Shown: piece after piece, positions 1 to 10,656 of the stretch
Layout: each line of letters starts with the position of its first letter
Position numbering within the stretch: position 1 is the stretch's first letter
Assembly: GCA_003615045.1 (NCBI GenBank)
Contig: ML014129.1
Location: forward strand, 62,001-126,000
DNA length: 64,000 bases
Direction: 5' to 3'
DNA from: Caulochytrium protostelioides
Lineage: Eukaryota > Chytridiomycota > Caulochytriomycetes > Caulochytriales > Caulochytriaceae
The notes under the pieces: model-generated
What the model saw: only the letters and a program-made list of their open reading frames with translations
Databases searched by the model: none
Told to the model about the DNA's origin: nothing
Translations under genes and position numbers: made by a program

Positions 1-595
1 ACCCGGCGATCGCCCCGTTGCCCGTCCGCTCGCCCGCCCGCCTTGCGGCTTCTCGCTCAGATCGCCCGTCACCACGTCGGGGTCAAGCAGACAGCACGGG
101 CCTTAGGCACCCAGGAGAGGGGACCGCCGCGGCGGCGATCGCAAGGCGCGCTCGTACGGTCCCTTGCGGACCTCCGTCCCTGTGAAGGCTGTCGTCGTGC
201 CGCCGCTGCCGTACGCGTTGCTAAGTACGCTGCCATCGCCTTTCGCCGGGGACGACGCCGATCTCACCCGGCGTCAGGGCCGAGGGCCAAGCGTGTCGAC
301 GATGGGATCGCCTTGGGTCGCTCTCGGGGACGATACGGGGGCCATACATGATGGACGGGTCGTGGTCGGCATCGCGATCGGCAGATCTTCAAAAGCTTGG
401 TATCGTTCACCATTCACCATTTCTTGCAACATCCTGCTGGCGTCCATCCCAGTCGATTCGCGATTCACAGTGCCCACTTCGGGTGCAGTCCGACCTCCGC
501 AGACCATCCCGCACCGCAGCGCCTCGCCCGTCGACTCCGTCTCACCCACCGCTTTTCGCGCGGCTAATTACGCGAGATCGCTGCTGGTCGGCACC
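1..595. other. Left-edge intergenic sequence, no gene recognised
   Basis: GC-rich sequence ahead of the Trx-NDK gene. The short open frames on both strands are arginine-rich and match no family I know. It probably holds the 5' UTR and promoter of the gene starting at 596. I see no convincing TATA box or RNA gene. Confidence 0.5.
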
Positions 596-3500
596 ATGGC
601 CGCCCGCACGACCGCTTTCGACCAATTCCAGCAGGTGACTACCGCTGAAGAGTATGCCGAGAAGCTGGAAAAGCCCGGACTGACGAGTAATGTCACACTT
701 GTGATGCCACCACCACCGGTGTAATGCATGAACAGAGCGGCAGTTTTGTGATGAACAAGATCGGGTTCGTATCGTTGATGTTGGTCCGCATGGGCTCACC
801 GTTGCTTTCTTCGATTCTGATGGTATGGTTGTGTGCATACTCCTGGCATCATGTGCATGCTCCATGATGGCATCATGACTCCTCCTCCAGTTGTCGATGT
901 ATACAGTAAGTTGCATCTTTCCCATGCCCGCTCGATTCAGCGTTCTTTGCCCCCCGGCGGCAGGACGAAGAGACTTACCATGGATGATCCTGATTCTTAT
1001 TTTTCATACGTCGTGGGCTTTTCCGTGATAGCAAAATGGGCTGGTCCCTGTGAGGCCATGTCGGCCACCTTCAAGCGCCTCCGTCTTGACACGATGGACA
1101 TGGCGCCACTGAACATTATCCAGGCTCAGTCCGACGCGATCCCTGCCCTTGAAGCCTATCAGAAGCACTGCAAGCCGGTGTTTCTCCTCTACTGGGTAAG
1201 TCGGTCCGTAACTGGCGACCTTGCGACAGCCATTGCCCAGACTCACCCGCATGAATGGGTATGATCGTGTTGATGGTCACGCGAACATGGCGACGTGCCA
1301 CGTGTACCTCCGCCCTCCTCCCGTTCCCTTGTCTGGTCCGCAGAACGGTGTGCTGCTGCGGACCGTAGAGGGCTGCAACGCGCCGCAGATCGAGCGAACG
1401 GTCCGTGCCGAGATGGACAATGAAGCTGCCGGCCGGGAGCACGTGCCCTCCGACCCGCAGGCGGCCGATCCGGCGACCGCGGTGGGCGGCACCGATCCCG
1501 CCGACCCCAGCGCCACGGGGCGACCCTCGACCACGGGCGGCCTTGGCCGCGGCGGCCCGAGCCTCGCCGCCCTCGCGCTCAGCAGCGGCTCGCGCGTGTT
1601 CGGCTCCCACGCGCACCTCGAAGGCCCCGACGTCTCCGAGACCGCGATCCTGGTGAAGCCGCACCTCATGCAGCCGAGCCGCCTCGACGCCTTCCTCGCG
1701 CAGCTGCGCAGCGCCCGCTTCGAGATCCGCCAGACCAAGAAAGTCTGGCTCGCGCCGGCGCTCGTGGCGGGCCTGCTGGCGCCGTCGGCCATGCCCGGCC
1801 GCACGACCCTCCACACGCCGCGCGACTCGGTCGCTTCCTCGTCCGATTCATCCGAGCCGCCGGCGGACGCTGCCACGAACGCCGCCGACGGCGAGGAGCC
1901 GTCGTCGCCCGTCGTGCCATCGCTGTCGCCGGAGGTCGAAGCCTACTATACCTCGGGCCCGTTGCTCGCGATCCGCGTCCGCCAGGTCGAGGCGCTGGAT
2001 CTGCTGCACCAGCTCGTGGGCCCCGAGGACCCGGCGAAGGCGCGCACGTCGGCCCCGCGCTCGCTCCGTGCGCTGCAGGGTCTCTCGCCGCTCGAGAACG
2101 GCGTCTGGATACCGCCCGACATCGAGGCCTCGGCGCGCGCGCTCGTGCTGCTGTTCGACGAGTCCCTCGAGCCGAGCCGCGTCCTCGTCGACGGCGAAAT
2201 CACCAGCGTCGGGACGCCCCAGAAGACCGTCCTGCTGGTGCACCCGCGCGCCCTCCGCGTCGACCACCTGGGCGTCGACGCGGGTGCTTCGGACGCCGCC
2301 GACGCCACCGACGCCGACACGGACGGCCGCGGCTTGGATGCCGCCGTGGAGACGATCGTGCAGCGTCTCGTCTGGCGTGGATTCACGATCAGCCGTCGCG
2401 AGACCCAGCGCCGGCTGACCCCCGAGCAAGTCGCGCCGCTGCTCGCGCCGTACAGCGAGCAGGGTTGGTTCGGCGACGCCGTCGCGTACTGGAGCCACGA
2501 CGGCGCGCCCGACGGCGTGGCGGTGCTCGTTGTCAAGGGAGAAGACGTCGTCCGCGCCGTCCGCGAGCTCGCAGGCAATGTCGACCCGCAGGTCGCGCGC
2601 AGCCAGGGCGAGCCGGCCAGCTTCCGCGCGTTGCTCGGCCGCGACCTCGTGCAGAACGGCGTCTGGGTCGCCGATACGTCCGAGCAAGCCGTCGCCGCGC
2701 TCGACACCCTGTTCCCGAGCCTGCTGGCCGGCGACGGGACGTTCATGACGCGCCACAATACCGTCAGCGACCTGACGCAGCTCGCCACGGCAACGCACGT
2801 GGGCGGAACGTCCGCCAGCACTGAGGAGGAGCGGACCGTCGCTATTTTCAAGCCGGAGGTCGCGCGCCAAACCGACCTGGTGCCGCAGCTGCTGCAACAG
2901 ATCGAGGCTGCCGGGTTCCGCATCCTGGTCCAGCAGACGCGCACGCTGCTGGCCACCGAGATCGAGACCATGTACGCGCACGTCGGGCAGCCGGTCGCGT
3001 CGCCCACCGTCTGGCCGTCGATGGTCGACGTCGTGCCCGAGACGCTGGATGCGCTCCGCAACGACCTCGTCACGGCCAACACGACCGCGCCGTGCCTCGT
3101 ACTCGTGCTCGCCAAGGTCGGCGCCATCAGCGCATGGCGCGCGCTCATCGGGCCCACCGATCCCGACGTCGCGCGCACCAGCGCCCCGCAGAGCTGGCGC
3201 GCTCTCTACGGCCACTCGCTGCTCAACAACGGCTTCCACGGCGCCCGCCATCCGGACGCCGTGCGCCAAGAGCTTGCGATCCTCTTCCCGCCCCTTATCG
3301 AGGGCACCACGGCGCCGCATCTGCCGCTCCGTCGCAACCGCACCGTCACCCTTGTCGCTGCCGCAGCTGCCACCTCGACCGACGCCGATGCCGCGCCGGA
3401 GCCGCGCGCACAGCAGGTGTCGCAGTCGCTCCGCGAGCACGGCGTATGGGTGCCTGCGCAGCACCGCATTGCCGCCACCACGGCCCACCACGCGAGCCGC

Positions 3501-4574
3501 TACCACGTGCCCGAAGGCGTTCCGGCGATCGCGCTCCTACTGGAGGGCCGCGACGTCCTCGGCGCGTGGCGCGACACGCTTCGCCGGGAAGCTGTCACAT
3601 GCGACGGCGACGCGACACGGCTGTATGCGCCCGCGACGCCGCAGACCGCGGCCGACGCTATCGCCGAGCTGTTCGCCGACGCGGCCGACGGCCCCGTCGC
3701 CACGGCGCCCGCCGATGAGCAGACCTGCGCCATCGTCAAGCCGGACGCCATCGAGCACGCTGCCCTCGTCGAGGCCGCCATCCATCGCGAGGACCAGCTC
3801 GAAATCGTGCAGCGCGAGACGCTCACGTGGACGCCACAGACCGCCGAGGCGTTCTACGCCGAGCACCACGGCAAGCCCTTCTATGCGACGCTCGTCGGTT
3901 TCATGACCTCAGGCCCTATCCAAGTGATGACCCTCGCGGGCCCTGGCGCCATCGGCGCGTGGCGTGGGCTCGCCGGACCGACCAACAGCGAGCGCGCGCG
4001 CCAGGTCGCGCCCACGAGCCTGCGCGCCCGCTTCGGCACCGACGGCACCCACAACGCCGTCCACGGCTCCGATTCACCGGCCGCCGCGGCGCGCGAGATC
4101 AACATCGCGTACCAGGTCGACATTGAACCCACGGATGCCCCTGCCTCGGCCACTCGGTCCGGCTCGGCGGGCACGAGCAAGCTCAGCCGCACCACGTCGC
4201 GCAGCACGCCGCGCGTCCGCGCGTCCACGCAGCAGCTGACGGCAGTCCCGCCGGCGTCTGGGTCGGCCGGGTCACAGCCCAGTATCCGACGTGCGTCTAG
4301 CGTTGTCACCTCGGGCAAAGGCGTCGGCGCGTCGGGCAGCGTGGCCGGCAGCCGCACAGCCATGAGCGGCGCCGGTGCCGCCGGCGGCAAGGGCGCGTCG
4401 GCGTCGCACGCATCGGTCGCCGGCCGGTCAATGGGGTCTATGAGCCTCAAGGAGCGCGTGGCTGCCGTCGCCAAGACGGTCCGCAACTCGACGCGCGACC
4501 TCGCCAACCTAGGCCAGCCCAAGTCGTCGGCCAACTCGCGCCAAGCGAGCCAGGCAACTCTGGCCAAACCCTAA
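596..4574 (+). CDS. Thioredoxin domain plus multi-NDK protein (TXNDC3/NME8 type), 4 exons
   Basis: Exons 596-686, 891-905, 1032-1195 and 1344-4574 join in phase to about 1166 residues. All three introns are GT..AG. Residues 1 to about 90 form a thioredoxin fold with motif VDVYTKWAGPCEAM. The usual WCGPC is WAGPC, so the first redox Cys is missing. After a linker come repeated nucleoside diphosphate kinase (NDK) modules. They begin SETAILVKPH, PQKTVLLVHP, ERTVAIFKPE and, last, QTCAIVKPDA, with a partial module before the last. Only the last (about residues 880-1020) keeps the complete NAVHGSDS active-site motif. The third has NNGFHGARH, and the others have NGVWI/NGVWV where the catalytic His should be. 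The C-terminal ~150 residues are Ser/Ala/Gly-rich. In animals and algae Trx-NDK proteins belong to axonemal complexes, so a flagellar role is inferred. Most modules are probably structural. Confidence 0.85.
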
Positions 4575-4774
4575 ACGGTCCGGCTGGTGTGAACGCACCC
4601 ATGGCCCATCGATGGCCTCTCCCCTTCCACCCTAGCCTCGATGCCAATTCGAAACGAGCTCCCTTCCATAAGAATCTGCCGTTTTTCCACTCTATCTCCA
4701 ACAACTGCCCGTTTAAATGATATACAAGACGTCTTTATATTTGTGTAAAAGGAGAGAGGCTCTCCCGTGAGACG
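4575..4774. other. 3' flank of the Trx-NDK gene
   Basis: AT-richer 3' flank containing the AT-rich stretch ATATACAAGACGTCTTTATA. No coding signal is seen. It probably holds the 3' UTR and polyadenylation region. Confidence 0.4.
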
Positions 4775-5200
4775 ACCCAACATGAGCATTATGCCCTCCT
4801 TGATACCCCCAAATAGTCCCTCCAGAAGGCCACCCGCATTAGGATGAGCATCGCATGAGCTTGCCGACCACGGGCTGCCACTTGGCATCCCCGGGAATGC
4901 GACACAGCGTCGCAGGTCGGGTGGTCGACGCCCTCAGACGGCGGCCTTCGTGCGCCGGCTTTGCACTTTTTTTCAGGATGAGACTCGTCTCTGCTCGTAC
5001 CTGGGTTGTCCGCAACGCTTCCACCATAACCGCAATAGGGTGTGGTAACGCTGGGCGCACGCCCTGTACGCCCGAGCCGTTGGGACAGCGATGTCGCCCT
5101 GGCCTCTGAGGACAAACCTGGAGGCGCCATAAGCGATCACCAAGGGCTTCTTCTCCGTGGCTGCCCCCTCGGCGACATCCGCTCGTCCAAGAGCTGATGA
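4775..5200 (-). pseudogene. Fanzor (eukaryotic TnpB-like) 3' fragment
   Basis: Read on the minus strand, about 5040-5165 encodes LVIAYGASRF, then IAVPTARAYRACAQRY. This matches the RuvC-side region of the larger Fanzor pseudogene at 39.2-40.6 kb (VVIAYGASKF, IAVPTAGAYKACAQGF). A frameshift follows, then VEALRTTQVRAET at about 5000-5020, where the other copy has IDEFRTTQVHAN. The catalytic Glu position reads Ala here. About 4775-4870 resembles the sequence just beyond the ORF in the other copy, with GATGAGC and GAGCTTGCCGACC in common. No RuvC-I region or N terminus is present. It is an inactive, 5'-truncated relic. Confidence 0.65.
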
Positions 5201-5322
5201 TCTCACACGCGGTTTATATAGGGGGTCGGGCCGGCAGTCGAGCGCCACCGTCGTCGAGTTGACTGACAGCTTTGCGTGGCCGTCGGAAGCGCCTGTGCAG
5301 TCTTTTTCTCTTTCTCTCTCGC

Positions 5323-7572
5323 TCAATGCTTGTGATAGCACTGAGTGCAATATCCGACCTTGAACGCATGCTGCTGGAAGTCGTCACAGCCGCAGGTACT
5401 GCACGCGGCGGCGGTGGCGGCAGCAGCATGCGTCAACGCTGCAGGTGTGCTGCCATAGAGCCCGACGGCCCCCAACGACCGGCTTGCGGCGCCGCCTGCC
5501 AGCCGCGTCGGTGGACCGTTTGTTGATGATGAGGACGACGACGGCGCCGCCGCCGCCATCGCCGCGGCGGGACCGCGCGACAAGAGGGCCGGCGAGGAGG
5601 CGTTGAACCCGCCCGTCGCGCCCAGCGGCCGCGGCACAGCATGGGCCGCGTGCGCCGCTTGCGCCGCGAGCACCGAGGACGAGGAGATCGCCGGCGGTGG
5701 CGGCGGGGAGGGCCGCCGGAGCCGCGTGGCGGTGGCCGGGACGGCGGGCGGCGGGAGTGGCATCTGCGAGAGACTGCCGCTCGAGAGGGAGGGTGTGGCG
5801 CGCAGGAAGCTCGACCGCGGCGAACCGCTCCGGAGCGAGACTGGCGAGCGCAACAGCGGCGGCGGCGTCGGGCGCAGCGCTTCGGTCGGCGAGGCGACGG
5901 CGCTGCGGAGCGGCGGCGAGGTCGCGATCGGCGGCGGCGGCGGCGGCGGGGAGGCATGGTCCCGGCTGCGGGCGTCCTTGTCGGCGAGCATACTGGTCCG
6001 CTTGACCTCGACGGCCGCCGGACTCGGCTCCACTCGCGGCGGCGCCGGGCCGGGGCCGTCGTCGCGGATGTCCAGCGGTTGGTTGGTCGGCGTGTACGAG
6101 AGCCGGGAGAGCGCCGAGAGCCGGATATGACCGGTGCGCTCGAGGGCGATCGGGAGCTCGAGGCCCGGCGGCCGAGTGACAGGCATCGCGCCGAGGGCAG
6201 ACGCCGACGCCGGCGCCGATGCGGCCGCCGCAGGGGGCGACTGGGCCAGCTCGCTTTCTGGCGGCACGAGGGGACTCTCTGCGAACCCGAGCGGATCGGT
6301 CGACGAGAACATGGCCGAAAACGCGGGCTGCGTGCCGTCATTTCCGGCCATCGCGGGCGGCGCGGCGACAGCGACGGGGGTCGCGGCAGAGACGGCAACG
6401 GCCGGCGGCGCGGCGACCGGCGTGCAGTACGCCTGCGGGAACATGCCGGTACGTCCGGTTCTCGTGCTTTCCCCTTCCCACCACCCCTCGTCAATGGGGT
6501 ACAGCACGCGCACGACGTCCCCCGGCGCAATGGTGAGCTCGTCGTCTTTCTCCGCGTCAAAAGGGTAGAGGGCTGCCACGTACGCGGGCGTCGGCGTCGT
6601 CGACATCGGGGGATCGGCGCCATCGTCGCTGGGCACCGGCGGCGGCTGCATGATACTCGCCGTCGAGCTGTCGCGTCCGCAGCCGCCGCCCACGCTGTCG
6701 CGACCGTTCGCGCCGCCATTCAAGCCGCCGCTGAGGCCCACCGAGCCGACACTGCTCTGCCGCATGCGCTGCGACGACATGACGGACGGCGCGCTGATCG
6801 AATCCAGCGAGCCTTGTGCGGTCGGTTGGAATGCGTTATGGCGCAAGGAGCCGTTGGCGCCGTTGGCAACGCACACACTGGCGAGCGAGGCTTGGAGCTG
6901 CCGGACGACCTCGAAGCAGTTCTGGTAAAAAGCGGCTTCGGCATCGACAAACGCGAGCAAATCTTGGAGCTGGTCGGGCTCGTTGGTGTTAAGGGAGATC
7001 ATGAGGCGGGTCGTTTCCTCGAGCGACTCTTCATACTTGAGCTGCGACTGGCGCAACTCTTCTTCTAACTCGGGTTTCTCGCGCCGGCTCTTCAGGATCT
7101 TATTCACCTTTGAGTCATAGTCAAGGCGCCGGCTTTCGAGCTTCTTTTTGTGGTGCTCGTACTCGCGCATCTGCGCCAGAATGTTCTGCAGGTTCTGCAC
7201 ATACCCGTCGCGAACACGGGTCACGTACTCCACAGTGATCGAGGCGATGTGGGTATGCGCTTCGCCGAACTGCATGAGCGCTTTGCCGTAGGCCGACTCG
7301 TCATGCAGCTCCTGCCCAAAGTGGAGCATACTCATGGCAAGGATCTCGACCGGCAGTTTCTTGGCTTTGTCTTCCGTCGACTCCTTGCGCTTGCCCAGGC
7401 CACGCAGATACGCCGTACAGGCCTCGTGCACGCGCTCGGTATAGGCATGGCGCAACTGGGTTTCCTGCTCGAGCCGCATGAACTCGAAACTCGTCTCGGT
7501 CCGCGACGTGCTGCCCATCTTCTCTCCGGTCCATTGCCGGAGCTGGCCCAATTTCTTGCCGAGCCCCGCCAT
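5323..7572 (-). CDS. BAR-SH3 membrane-remodelling protein with C-terminal Cys/His motif
   Basis: Single exon, 749 residues from the ATG at 7572. An upstream in-frame GTG is not needed. Residues ~1-245 are an endophilin-like BAR domain with long charged helices: GKKLGQLRQWTGEKMG at the start, then EYVTRVRDGYVQNLQNIL. An SH3 domain lies at ~328-390 (ALYPFDAEKDDELTIAPGD ... DEGWWEGE ... GMFPQAY), with the ALYPF, WW and P residues that bind Pro-rich ligands. Residues ~390-715 are Pro/Ser/Ala-rich low complexity. The last ~26 residues form a Cys/His cluster, CSTCGCDDF ... CTQCYHKH, probably a zinc-binding tail. BAR domains form dimers that sense or make curved membrane, and the SH3 recruits endocytic or actin partners. 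The role in endocytosis is inferred from family knowledge. The fold assignments are strong. Confidence 0.88.
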   Translation of the reverse strand: MAGLGKKLGQLRQWTGEKMGSTSRTETSFEFMRLEQETQLRHAYTERVHEACTAYLRGLGKRKESTEDKAKKLPVEILAMSMLHFGQELHDESAYGKALMQFGEAHTHIASITVEYVTRVRDGYVQNLQNILAQMREYEHHKKKLESRRLDYDSKVNKILKSRREKPELEEELRQSQLKYEESLEETTRLMISLNTNEPDQLQDLLAFVDAEAAFYQNCFEVVRQLQASLASVCVANGANGSLRHNAFQPTAQGSLDSISAPSVMSSQRMRQSSVGSVGLSGGLNGGANGRDSVGGGCGRDSSTASIMQPPPVPSDDGADPPMSTTPTPAYVAALYPFDAEKDDELTIAPGDVVRVLYPIDEGWWEGESTRTGRTGMFPQAYCTPVAAPPAVAVSAATPVAVAAPPAMAGNDGTQPAFSAMFSSTDPLGFAESPLVPPESELAQSPPAAAASAPASASALGAMPVTRPPGLELPIALERTGHIRLSALSRLSYTPTNQPLDIRDDGPGPAPPRVEPSPAAVEVKRTSMLADKDARSRDHASPPPPPPPIATSPPLRSAVASPTEALRPTPPPLLRSPVSLRSGSPRSSFLRATPSLSSGSLSQMPLPPPAVPATATRLRRPSPPPPPAISSSSVLAAQAAHAAHAVPRPLGATGGFNASSPALLSRGPAAAMAAAAPSSSSSSTNGPPTRLAGGAASRSLGAVGLYGSTPAALTHAAAATAAACSTCGCDDFQQHAFKVGYCTQCYHKH

Positions 7573-8952
7573 GCTGCCGGCGCCGAGACGTTCGCCAGGC
7601 ACGCCGCCAATCGGCCGTCACGGCGACCCGGAGACCGCCCGAGAGGCGGGTCGCGCCACGTTCACACGGCCCGTACAGCGCAGCGCCACGTGGGCCCGAC
7701 GCCGTCTCGTTTCGTACGGATGCCGACGACAGCAACGATGCCGACGCCGACAACGACCGGTCTCGCTTCCCTCGGAACAAGGCGCCCGCAAGAGCTGTTC
7801 TCGCGTCGGGGTCACCGTCGGAGTTTAAGCGATCCCGTGGAGGGGCGCGGGGGCGCCGTCGACGTCGCTTCGGCTCGCTCGACCGTGAGGTGAGCGCGTC
7901 TCTCAATCCAGGCGTCGCTCTCGAAACAAGGTGCTGTGTCGGAAGGCCGGCTCACGTGGCGTCGTACCCGCTATCAGCGGCGGAAGCCAAGCTGCACCGC
8001 GGCACGCTTTAGCGCTGACGGCGCGAGTCAGCGGCAGGAGAGAGAAGCGTCAAGGGGCTGACGTGGCCGGTGGCAGCGGTGGAGGCTGAAGCGATGCAGC
8101 GGGGAGGGCAGGAACCATCGAGTATCAGGATTCAAGATGCACGCCGTGCATGGGCGAGCGTCGCATCAGGCGTCGGGTCCAGGGACGACGAGATACAGAG
8201 CCTCGGCGAGTGGCAGCGGTGGGTTGCACGGATCGGCGGTCCTCCTCAGTCTGGAGCGGCGGTCCTCCCCCGTCTGAAGCGGCGGTCGGCGACCCCGCTG
8301 CCGGCGGCCGCAGGCGGGGACCACTCCGCGATGCGGAGCGTTGGAGCCCATGCGCCGCGGGCTGGTTGGAAGTGACCCCCCGACCCCACTCGTCGCCGGT
8401 ATGACCAGTGCCGCGCACGCCGTCGCCGGTATGACCAGTGCCGCGCACGCCGTCGCCGCCCCTCCGCCGAGCGCCGGCCCGTCGGCCCGCCGGACCGCCG
8501 GCCGATCCCCGTGGAAGCCGCAGCCGATCGTCTCGTCGGGCGAAGAGGCCGCCGCCGGGTCGTCCGCGCTTCCGCGCTTCCAGTCGCCACCGTGGCGGGT
8601 GGCCAGCGGCACCGCCAGCGCCGCCGGCCGCGGGGGCTTGCTTGAAATGTGGCCGAAGGCGGCCAGCGGCGCCGATAGCCGTGGGATTGAAAGACCGCCC
8701 ATCACGGCGGCGGCGGCGACGATCCTGCATCCCGCCATCCTTCATTTCGGCGGTACACCATACCCAGTCTGAGATAGAGAGTCGCCCCTTCGGGCCCCGC
8801 TTCCTCAGCACAGCGATCGTTCAACATGCAAGGCGGTCGATTATCATCCAAAAAAAAAAAAAAAGAAAAAGAAAAGGGGTATCAACACGTGGAAAACGGT
8901 GAACACGTCAGGCCGGCGTGGCCGCGGCTGACGTCGGATGCAAGGGCTTGAT
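7573..8952. other. Intergenic region with short tandem repeats
   Basis: Lies between the 5' end of the BAR-SH3 gene and the 3' end of the membrane-protein gene. It contains two perfect 30-bp direct repeats (8392-8451), imperfect ~20-bp repeats at about 8234-8290 and a poly-A tract near 8850. A plus-strand frame from ATG 8349 to 8772 is open for about 140 codons but matches nothing I recognise. The left part probably carries the BAR-SH3 promoter. Confidence 0.4.
8392..8451. repeat. Two-copy 30-bp tandem repeat
   Basis: Two adjacent identical 30-bp units, each containing GGTATGACCAGTGCCGCGCA. The unit is a multiple of three, so it keeps a plus-strand frame open, but no gene is otherwise supported here. 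Confidence 0.8.
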
Positions 8953-10656
8953 TCATGACTTGGCGGCTTGATGGCCCGCCGGCTCGGTCGGCTCGATGGG
9001 GCGGCTGAGGCAGAGCTCGATATGGTTGATGCCGCCAAAGATCGGCCACGCGCCGATCCACGCGCGGCCGCGGACCACGACGACGTCGATGTGGTGGTCC
9101 TCGGGCGCATGCGCCTGCCAGACGGCCGCAATCTCGGCACACGAGCGCACGAGCACCGCTTCGGCGCGGCGCGCCCGTGACCAAGCCGTCATGTACCCGA
9201 GCGCCACCAGCAGCGCCACAATGCCGCCGACGACGCCGGGCAGCGTCGCGGGTGCCGTGACCACGATCGCCGCCGTCAGCAGCCCCGCCGAGAGGGCGCA
9301 CGCGAGGGCGCTGACCACCAGCAGAGTGGGAATCTGCGAGATCGAGCCGACGAGCGCCAACCAGCCGGCGGGCCCGGCGAGCTGCGGATCGACGATGGCG
9401 CGGCGGTGCCATGCCCACGGCGGCGCGTGCGCCGCAGCGAGCGAGTAGCCGCGGCCACCGAGCCCGTCGCGCGGCGGCCACGACCGCAGCAGCGCGAGCG
9501 ACGGCGACTCGGCGTCGTACGCGATCAAGGGCCGCGCGCGGTTAAAGTACGCGTCCCACATGGGCGCCAGATGGGCGCGCGCCGACACGAGCGTCAGGCC
9601 CGGGCGGTAAGGCGTCTCGGTCCCGAGCCATGCGGCGAGGGCGGCGGCGTCCGGGTCCAGGTCGGCGTCGCGGTCGGGGGTGGCGGAGGTGGTGGCGGCA
9701 CCGACGCTGTCGCGCTCGGGCTCGCCGGCCGAGCACGGACGCCACGACGACGGGATGGCGGCGCCCAGAATGGTGGCACTGGTGGTGCGGCGGCGCCGAC
9801 GGTTGCTGGGCGCGGCGTCGCCGTCGCGGGAGGCCGCGTGGGCCACAGGGGTATCATGGGATTTGCTGTCGTGTCGCCGCCGCCGCCGTCGACGGAGCTC
9901 GTCGTGTGGTGTCGGCAGCAAGCGGATGCGGTAGGTTTGTCTTGGCGCGGTGGACGCGGGTGACGGAGAGAAGGAGGTCATGGAGGAGGTGCCCACGACG
10001 GCGCCGGCGAGAAGGCTGGTGGTGCGCATGTCGAGGGTATCCGCCCGCGGCGGCGGGGACCGCGATACCGCCGCGTAGGCGGAGGGGTAGCGGGTGCGCG
10101 GGGTCGAGTGGTGCCGGACCGGCGGGACGCCAGGCCGCTTGGCGTCGTAGGGTGGCAAGAGCGGCAGCGGCCGTGGCATGACGGGGTTGCGCCGCAGATG
10201 CGCGAGCGGGGTGTTGGCCTGGGCCTCGAGTGAGGCGCGGTACGTGACGCCGCGCGACCCCATCCCGGACTCGGCTGCTGCCGCGAGGCTCAGCATGTAG
10301 GGGTGCAGCGGCATACTGGCGAGAGGCCCGCCGGCCAGCGGCGCGGCGGAGGGTCGTGCCGGCGCCTCGAAGCCGGCATGCGCGCCACGGGCGGCGGCGG
10401 CGCTGAGCGGCGTGTGAGACGAGGAGGCGTCGGCCGATAGCAGGGCCTCGTGCATGCGGACCAAGGGCCGCGTGGGTCCCTCGGCCAGACCGCAGACGGC
10501 GGCCGCGGTGGAGGATCGCGAGGTTTTGGTGTCCAGAACGCTGGCGCGGGCACCGTCGTCCAGCCGCGCGGGCGGTGCCGACTGGCACTGCACGGGTCCA
10601 GCGGCGACGGCGACCGACGCCGAGACGGACGTCAGGAGGGATGTGAAGAGCCGCAT
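8953..10656 (-). CDS. Hypothetical membrane protein with two C-terminal TM helices
   Basis: Single exon, 567 residues, ATG at 10656. I do not recognise the family. The N terminus (MRLFTSLLTSVSASVAVAAG) is hydrophobic and Ser/Ala-rich and could be a signal peptide or mitochondrial presequence. Residues ~30-330 are low-complexity and Arg/Ser/Pro-rich, with runs of arginine. A more ordered segment follows. Two adjacent hydrophobic helices lie at ~440-500 (TLLVVSALACALSAGLL and LPGVVGGIVALLVALGYM), then a soluble tail of ~65 residues. Codon use resembles neighbouring genes, which supports real coding. Topology and location are inferred. The predicted hairpin could sit in an organelle membrane. 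Confidence 0.6.
   Translation of the reverse strand: MRLFTSLLTSVSASVAVAAGPVQCQSAPPARLDDGARASVLDTKTSRSSTAAAVCGLAEGPTRPLVRMHEALLSADASSSHTPLSAAAARGAHAGFEAPARPSAAPLAGGPLASMPLHPYMLSLAAAAESGMGSRGVTYRASLEAQANTPLAHLRRNPVMPRPLPLLPPYDAKRPGVPPVRHHSTPRTRYPSAYAAVSRSPPPRADTLDMRTTSLLAGAVVGTSSMTSFSPSPASTAPRQTYRIRLLPTPHDELRRRRRRRHDSKSHDTPVAHAASRDGDAAPSNRRRRRTTSATILGAAIPSSWRPCSAGEPERDSVGAATTSATPDRDADLDPDAAALAAWLGTETPYRPGLTLVSARAHLAPMWDAYFNRARPLIAYDAESPSLALLRSWPPRDGLGGRGYSLAAAHAPPWAWHRRAIVDPQLAGPAGWLALVGSISQIPTLLVVSALACALSAGLLTAAIVVTAPATLPGVVGGIVALLVALGYMTAWSRARRAEAVLVRSCAEIAAVWQAHAPEDHHIDVVVVRGRAWIGAWPIFGGINHIELCLSRPIEPTEPAGHQAAKS

Noticed and set aside
1848-3506. Long minus-strand open frames (up to 552 codons) opposite the Trx-NDK gene
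   Set aside because: They are Arg/Val-rich mirror frames of a high-GC gene with clear NDK domains on the plus strand. No domain is visible in them.
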